Both the position numbers and the translations under genes were made by a program. Below the pieces are notes generated by a model. It was not told where the DNA came from. It made no database searches and worked only from the letters and a program-made list of their open reading frames with translations. From Confluentibacter citreus (GTDB lineage Bacteria; Bacteroidota; Bacteroidia; Flavobacteriales; Flavobacteriaceae): a DNA stretch of 64,000 nt. The stretch is from NCBI RefSeq assembly GCF_002807055.1, contig NZ_NIXN01000009.1, positions 157,547 through 221,546 of the forward strand, given 5' to 3'. How positions within the stretch are numbered: the stretch's first letter is position 1; each line of letters begins with the position of its first letter. Of this stretch, positions 56,815 to 64,000 are shown piece after piece.

Positions 56815-58101
56815 ATGGCACATACTGCTAGCATAGAAGTCAACGGAAAAAAAATAGACCTTCCAGTTATAGAAGGAACAGAGAATGAATTAGCGATAGA
56901 TATTTCTAATTTCAGAAGCGAATCAGAAGGTGTGATTACTATAGATCCTGGATTTAAGAACACAGGTTCTTGCGAAAGCGGAATTACTTTTTTAGATGGT
57001 GAAAAGGGCATTTTAAGATACAGAGGTTACTCGATAGAAGAATTAGCTGAGAAAGCCGACTTTTTAGAAGTTGCCTATCTTTTGATTTTTGGAGAATTGC
57101 CTACAAAAGAGCAAAATGATAAATTCCATAACGATATTAAAGCTCAAGCTGTTGTGGATGAAGATGTAAAAAAAATAGTGGACGCTTTTCCAAAAACGGC
57201 TCATCCAATGGGCGTCATATCTTCGTTAACCAGTGCCTTAACAGCATTTAATCCAACCTCGGTTAATGTGAATTCTGAGGCTGATATGTATAGGGCCATT
57301 GTTAAAATTATGGGTAAATTTCCTGTGTTAGTAGCATGGACCTACCGTAAAAAACTGGGATTACCCTTAGATTATGGTGACGATTCCTTAGGATACGTTG
57401 AAAATATCTTAAAAATGATGTTCAGACAACCTAATGGCAATTATATCCAAAACAAAATTTTGGTGGATGCTTTGGATAAGCTTTTAATTCTACATGCAGA
57501 TCACGAACAAAACTGTTCTACATCAACGGTTAGAATCGTTGGTTCTTCCCATGCAGGATTATTTGCATCATTATCTGCCGGAATATCTGCACTTTGGGGA
57601 CCGCTTCATGGTGGTGCTAACCAAGCCGTGTTGGAAATGCTGGAGGCTATTAAAAATGATGGTGGTGATACTAAAAAGTACATGGCTAAAGCAAAAGACA
57701 AAGATGATCCGTTCAGATTAATGGGTTTTGGTCACCGTGTTTATAAAAATTTCGACCCCCGAGCTAAAATCATTAAAAAGGCAGCAGATGAAGTATTGGG
57801 TAATCTAGGAATTGAAGATCCCATTTTAGACATCGCGAAAGGTCTTGAGAAAGAAGCATTGGAGGATTCATATTTTGTAGATAGAAAATTATATCCTAAT
57901 GTAGATTTCTATTCAGGGATTATTTATAGAGGTATGGGCATTCCAACCGATATGTTTACGGTTATGTTTGCTTTAGGTCGTTTGCCGGGCTGGATAGCTC
58001 AATGGCGCGAAATGCGTTTAAACAAAGAGCCAATAGGCAGACCAAGACAAGTGTATACTGGAGCAACACTAAGATCATTTGTTCCATTAGAAAATAGATA
58101 A
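56815..58101 (+). CDS. gltA: Citrate synthase
   Basis: 428 residues, type II hexameric-like form with the N-terminal beta domain ('IEVNGKKIDLPVIEGTENEL'). Active-site segments are 'LHADHEQNCSTSTVRIVGSS', 'GPLHGGANQAVLEML' and 'GFGHRVYKNFDPRAKI', with His and Asp catalytic residues present. It condenses acetyl-CoA and oxaloacetate. The 174-base gap before it holds the eno terminator and AT-rich sequence. Confidence 0.97.
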   Translation: MAHTASIEVNGKKIDLPVIEGTENELAIDISNFRSESEGVITIDPGFKNTGSCESGITFLDGEKGILRYRGYSIEELAEKADFLEVAYLLIFGELPTKEQNDKFHNDIKAQAVVDEDVKKIVDAFPKTAHPMGVISSLTSALTAFNPTSVNVNSEADMYRAIVKIMGKFPVLVAWTYRKKLGLPLDYGDDSLGYVENILKMMFRQPNGNYIQNKILVDALDKLLILHADHEQNCSTSTVRIVGSSHAGLFASLSAGISALWGPLHGGANQAVLEMLEAIKNDGGDTKKYMAKAKDKDDPFRLMGFGHRVYKNFDPRAKIIKKAADEVLGNLGIEDPILDIAKGLEKEALEDSYFVDRKLYPNVDFYSGIIYRGMGIPTDMFTVMFALGRLPGWIAQWREMRLNKEPIGRPRQVYTGATLRSFVPLENR

Positions 58102-58123
58102 CACATCATTAAAATAAATTACC

Positions 58124-58157
58124 AAAGCTTCATAAGTTTACTTGTGGGGCTTTTTTA
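58124..58157 (+). terminator. Rho-independent terminator after gltA
   Basis: A 13-bp stem with several G-U pairs (58124-58136 with 58141-58153, loop TTTA) followed by T. It ends 11 bases before the ATG of the next gene, which argues against the longer GTG-initiated frame from 58144. Confidence 0.75.
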
Positions 58158-58167
58158 TATTTACGTC

Positions 58168-59082
58168 ATGCTAGAACTTAATGTAAAAAACGAAACGTCA
58201 AGATTACGGTCAGTCATTTTAGGAACTGCCAAAAGCAATGGCCCTGTGCCAAAAGTTGAGGATTGTTACGACCCCAAAAGTATTGAAAGTGTGTTGGCTG
58301 GAACCTATCCAAAAGAAGAAGATATGATTCTTGAAATGGATGCCGTTGAAACAGTTTTAAAAAAACATGGTGTACAGGTTTATAGACCCAATATTATTGA
58401 AGACTGTAACCAAATATTTTCACGAGACATCGCTTTTGTTATTGAAAATAAAATAATAAGGGCCAATATTTTGCCCAATAGAGGACGTGAAATTGAAGCC
58501 ATACGTTATGTTTGGAATCAAGTAGATAGAAGTAACAGAATTGTTTTGCCAAAAGAATGCCATGTAGAAGGCGGTGATGTCATACTGTGTGACGATTATA
58601 TTTTCATGGGGACATATTCTGGAGAAGACTATGCCGATTTCATTACAGCAAGAACCAATATGGATGCCGTAATTGCCATACAGGAATTATTTCCAGAAAA
58701 AACGGTAAAGGCTTTCGAGCTGCAAAAATCGAATACAAATCCTAGGGAAAATGCCTTGCATTTAGATTGCTGTTTTCAACCCATAGGAAAAGGAAAAGCT
58801 ATTATCTATAAAGCGGGTTTTTTAATAGAACGCGAATACCAATGGTTGGTTGATTTTTTTGGAAAAGAAAACATATTTGAAATTACCCAAGACGAAATGT
58901 ATAACATGAACAGTAATATTTTCTCCGTTTCTGAAGACGTTATTATTTCTGAAAAAAACTTTACCAGATTAAATACGTGGCTTCGCAAAGAAGGCTTTGT
59001 TGTTGAAGAAGTCCCTTATGCAGAAATTGGTAAACAAGGTGGCTTACTTCGTTGTACTACGATGCCTTTAATTAGGGATTAG
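58168..59082 (+). CDS. Dimethylarginine dimethylaminohydrolase / amidinotransferase-fold enzyme
   Basis: 304 residues from the ATG at 58168; the frame opens with GTG at 58144, inside the terminator stem, and is rejected. It belongs to the guanidino-group-modifying superfamily: Arg86-Asp87 ('FSRDIAF'), Glu134-Gly-Gly-Asp ('HVEGGD'), His198 ('LHLDCCF') and Cys296 ('GGLLRCTTMPL') occupy the catalytic positions. Such enzymes hydrolyse arginine, methylarginines or related guanidines to citrulline or ureido products. The exact substrate is unknown; no arginine-pathway gene is adjacent except carA further upstream. Confidence 0.85.
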   Translation: MLELNVKNETSRLRSVILGTAKSNGPVPKVEDCYDPKSIESVLAGTYPKEEDMILEMDAVETVLKKHGVQVYRPNIIEDCNQIFSRDIAFVIENKIIRANILPNRGREIEAIRYVWNQVDRSNRIVLPKECHVEGGDVILCDDYIFMGTYSGEDYADFITARTNMDAVIAIQELFPEKTVKAFELQKSNTNPRENALHLDCCFQPIGKGKAIIYKAGFLIEREYQWLVDFFGKENIFEITQDEMYNMNSNIFSVSEDVIISEKNFTRLNTWLRKEGFVVEEVPYAEIGKQGGLLRCTTMPLIRD

Positions 59083-59181
59083 GATTACGTGGTTTTTTGA
59101 CTACATCTTCATTGTAAGTTAATTATAGGAAGCAATAAACTAATTTGAATATTTTAATTCTAACAAATAAAGTTATCGTTA

Positions 59182-62358
<3,177 letters not shown>

Positions 62359-62470
62359 TTATTAATTATTCAATTCTTTTAAGTTCTAAAAATTAGTATT
62401 TTAGTAGAATGTCATAATATTTTATTAGAAACTATAAATAGCATTAGTGAAATTAAGTTTCGTAAAATAT

Positions 62471-62502
62471 TTTGTGTAACCATTCCATTTTTTTTACATT
62501 TG
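62471..62502 (+). promoter_or_regulatory. Promoter before the VCBS gene (TTTG-N20-TACATTTG)
   Basis: TTTG at 62471-62474 and TACATTTG at 62495-62502 are 20 bases apart, a full consensus match. A transcript from here would have a leader of about 60 bases. The rest of the 248-base gap before the gene is AT-rich with no other feature seen. Confidence 0.7.
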
Positions 62503-62567
62503 GAAACCAACCACACCACCTATCAATAAGATATTTATAAGACGGTTGTACTGAACCTAGAACTAAT

Positions 62568-64000
62568 ATGAACATATCCAAAATACAAATTTTTGCATGT
62601 CTTTTGATTCTCTCGTATTCCTGCAAAGATGATAGTGTCAGAAAGAAGAAGGAGACCACGGCCAATACGCTTTTCTCCTTGATGGACAGTGAACTGACAA
62701 ACATCGATTTCAACAATACCGTAGAGGAGACTGCCGATTTTAATGTTTTGAAATATTATTATGCCTATAATGGAGGGGGCGTTGCGATAGGTGATATTAA
62801 CAACGATGGGCTCCAGGACATCTATCTTACCTCCAACCAGCAGTCCAACAAGCTGTACCTGAACAAAGGTGATTTTGAGTTTGAGGACGTTACCGAGAAG
62901 GCAGGTGTTGGGGACATGGGGGGCTGGACCACGGGGGTCAATATGATAGACATCAACAACGATGGATGGATGGATATCTATGTATGTAAGTCTGCTTCTC
63001 TTGAGAGTAATAATCTTAGGCGGAACAAGTTATTCGTCAACCAAAAGGATGGGACATTTAGGGAAGAGGCCCAAAAATGGGGACTGGACGATGATGGTTT
63101 CTCGATCCAATCCTACTTTTTTGACTATGACAATGATGGCGACCTGGACATGTTCCTTATTAACCATAGATATGATTTTTTAAATTCGGATAATCTTCAA
63201 AATATAAGGAGAGACAATAATCTGATACCCCAAACATCGGATCACCTCTACAGGAACGATGGCACGAAGTTCACCGATGTTACCTTGGAAAGCGGTATCA
63301 TTAACAAAGAGTTTAGCTTGAGTGCCTCCATAGGCGATTACAACAACGATGGTTGGCTGGACGTGTTCGTTGCCAACGATTTTATTACCCCTGATATGCT
63401 CTACATCAACAATAAGAACGGCACCTTTACAAATCAAGTTAAAGAAAGGATGAAGCATACATCTTTTAGTAGCATGGGTTCGGATTATGCCGATGTCAAC
63501 AACGATCTTTTGCCCGACCTGCTTGTTCTGGATATGTCCGCTGAAGACCACCTTAGAGGGAAACAAAACATGCCAAGTATGGATACCAATGGTTTTTGGA
63601 ATATGGTAAATTCAGGATTCCATTATGCCTATATGTCCAACATCCTTAACCTTAACAACGGCAATGGCTCCTTTAGCGATGTGGCACAGTTTTCGGGCAT
63701 TTCCAAGACCGATTGGAGCTGGGCACCACTGATTGCCGACTTTGACAACGATGGGCTCAAGGACATCTTTGTGACCAACGGTATCAAAAGGGAAATAGCC
63801 AATCAAGATTTTGGTAGTTTTCTTGATACTGAACAAGATTCAATTCGCGATATGGGCATCAACCAGCTTTTAGATGTTATACCCTCAAATAAGCTTCAGA
63901 ACTATGCGTTCAGGAACGAGGGGGAGCTTTCGTTTTCCAATGTCATAGACGACTGGGGCTTTGGGAAGGCCGTCAACTCGAACGGTGTCGCCTATGGTGA
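62568..64000 (+). CDS. VCBS/FG-GAP repeat lipoprotein (CRTAC1/UnbV-like), C-terminus cut off
   Basis: About 477 residues are visible; the frame is open to the window end. Signal 'NISKIQIFACLLILSYSC' sets the lipidated Cys19. At least six calcium-loop repeats of the DxNNDGxxDI type follow: 'DINNDGLQDIYLTS', 'DINNDGWMDIYV', 'DYDNDGDLDMFL', 'DYNNDGWLDVFV', 'DVNNDLLPDLLV', 'DFDNDGLKDIFVTNG'. These form a beta-propeller, and full-length relatives end in an ASPIC/UnbV domain and are common beside SusCD pairs. Base composition (hand-counted lines up to 63% GC) and frequent CTG, GAC, AAC, ACC and ATC codons differ clearly from the rest of the window. Confidence 0.85.
   Translation, partial: MNISKIQIFACLLILSYSCKDDSVRKKKETTANTLFSLMDSELTNIDFNNTVEETADFNVLKYYYAYNGGGVAIGDINNDGLQDIYLTSNQQSNKLYLNKGDFEFEDVTEKAGVGDMGGWTTGVNMIDINNDGWMDIYVCKSASLESNNLRRNKLFVNQKDGTFREEAQKWGLDDDGFSIQSYFFDYDNDGDLDMFLINHRYDFLNSDNLQNIRRDNNLIPQTSDHLYRNDGTKFTDVTLESGIINKEFSLSASIGDYNNDGWLDVFVANDFITPDMLYINNKNGTFTNQVKERMKHTSFSSMGSDYADVNNDLLPDLLVLDMSAEDHLRGKQNMPSMDTNGFWNMVNSGFHYAYMSNILNLNNGNGSFSDVAQFSGISKTDWSWAPLIADFDNDGLKDIFVTNGIKREIANQDFGSFLDTEQDSIRDMGINQLLDVIPSNKLQNYAFRNEGELSFSNVIDDWGFGKAVNSNGVAYG

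Noticed and set aside
58144..58167. GTG start eight codons upstream for the amidinotransferase-fold enzyme
   Set aside because: It falls inside the gltA terminator stem; the ATG at 58168 matches the family start.
62453..62716. Minus-strand frame of 87 codons
   Set aside because: It lies across the promoter and start of the VCBS gene on the other strand and has no recognisable features.
63180..63836. Minus-strand frames of 128 and 74 codons
   Set aside because: They mirror the repeated calcium loops of the VCBS gene, which explains the long open frames.

Overview
The window looks like chromosomal DNA of a marine-type Flavobacteriaceae (Bacteroidota). The evidence is low GC with A-rich gene starts and no evident Shine-Dalgarno pattern, several TTTG-N19/20-TAnnTTTG promoters, a SusC/SusD pair, a T9SS C-terminal sorting tail, NIPSNAP and DUF4136 proteins, and a flavobacterial str-S10-spc-alpha gene order without tuf. 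No rRNA, tRNA, CRISPR array, prophage or insertion sequence was seen. All gaps between genes are shorter than 300 bases.

Left part (1-28 kb): mostly housekeeping genes. It starts with the N-terminus of an M3 peptidase (dcp-like), then purK-purE on the minus strand, diverging from a fused hpt-adk gene followed by obgE. An orphan plus-strand promoter-like motif plus terminator (447-537) lies between dcp and purE and may be a small RNA. After hydrolase, DUF4136 and SDR genes comes a minus-strand group: a 2122-residue alpha-2-macroglobulin, an unrecognised 305-residue protein, a small lipoprotein and an M64 peptidase with a T9SS tail. Then follow a TPR protein, an Mpl-type Mur ligase, an esterase/NIPSNAP/dienelactone-hydrolase group, radC, a polysaccharide-deacetylase-like protein with altered metal-site motifs, a YjjG-type HAD phosphatase, an unrecognised secreted protein, rarA, a rhomboid protease and rlmB.

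Middle (29-36.4 kb): a minus-strand block of a BamA/TamA-like outer-membrane protein, SusC, SusD and a small lipoprotein. It ends at a clear terminator and is probably an outer-membrane uptake locus, although no glycoside hydrolase is next to it.

Right part (36.5-54 kb): a long ribosomal protein superoperon from rpsL to rplQ with fusA, secY, infA, rpmJ and rpoA, opened by a textbook flavobacterial promoter and closed by a strong terminator. Several internal gaps (rpsJ-rplC, rpsN-rpsH, rpsK-rpsD, rpoA-rplQ) hold strong inverted repeats, which are candidates for internal termination or ribosomal-protein feedback control. A decayed copy of the start of rpmJ lies just before rpmJ.

End (54-64 kb): carA, eno, gltA, an amidinotransferase-fold enzyme, a GH2 beta-galactosidase lipoprotein, and a truncated VCBS/FG-GAP lipoprotein gene with its own good promoter. 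Its GC content and codon use are clearly higher than in the rest of the window, which suggests transfer. I did not find a clearly new multi-gene system. The best leads are the structured gaps in the ribosomal operon, the orphan RNA unit, repeat-derived in-frame insertions in the alpha-2-macroglobulin, the altered deacetylase-like protein, the 305-residue orphan and the foreign-looking VCBS gene.
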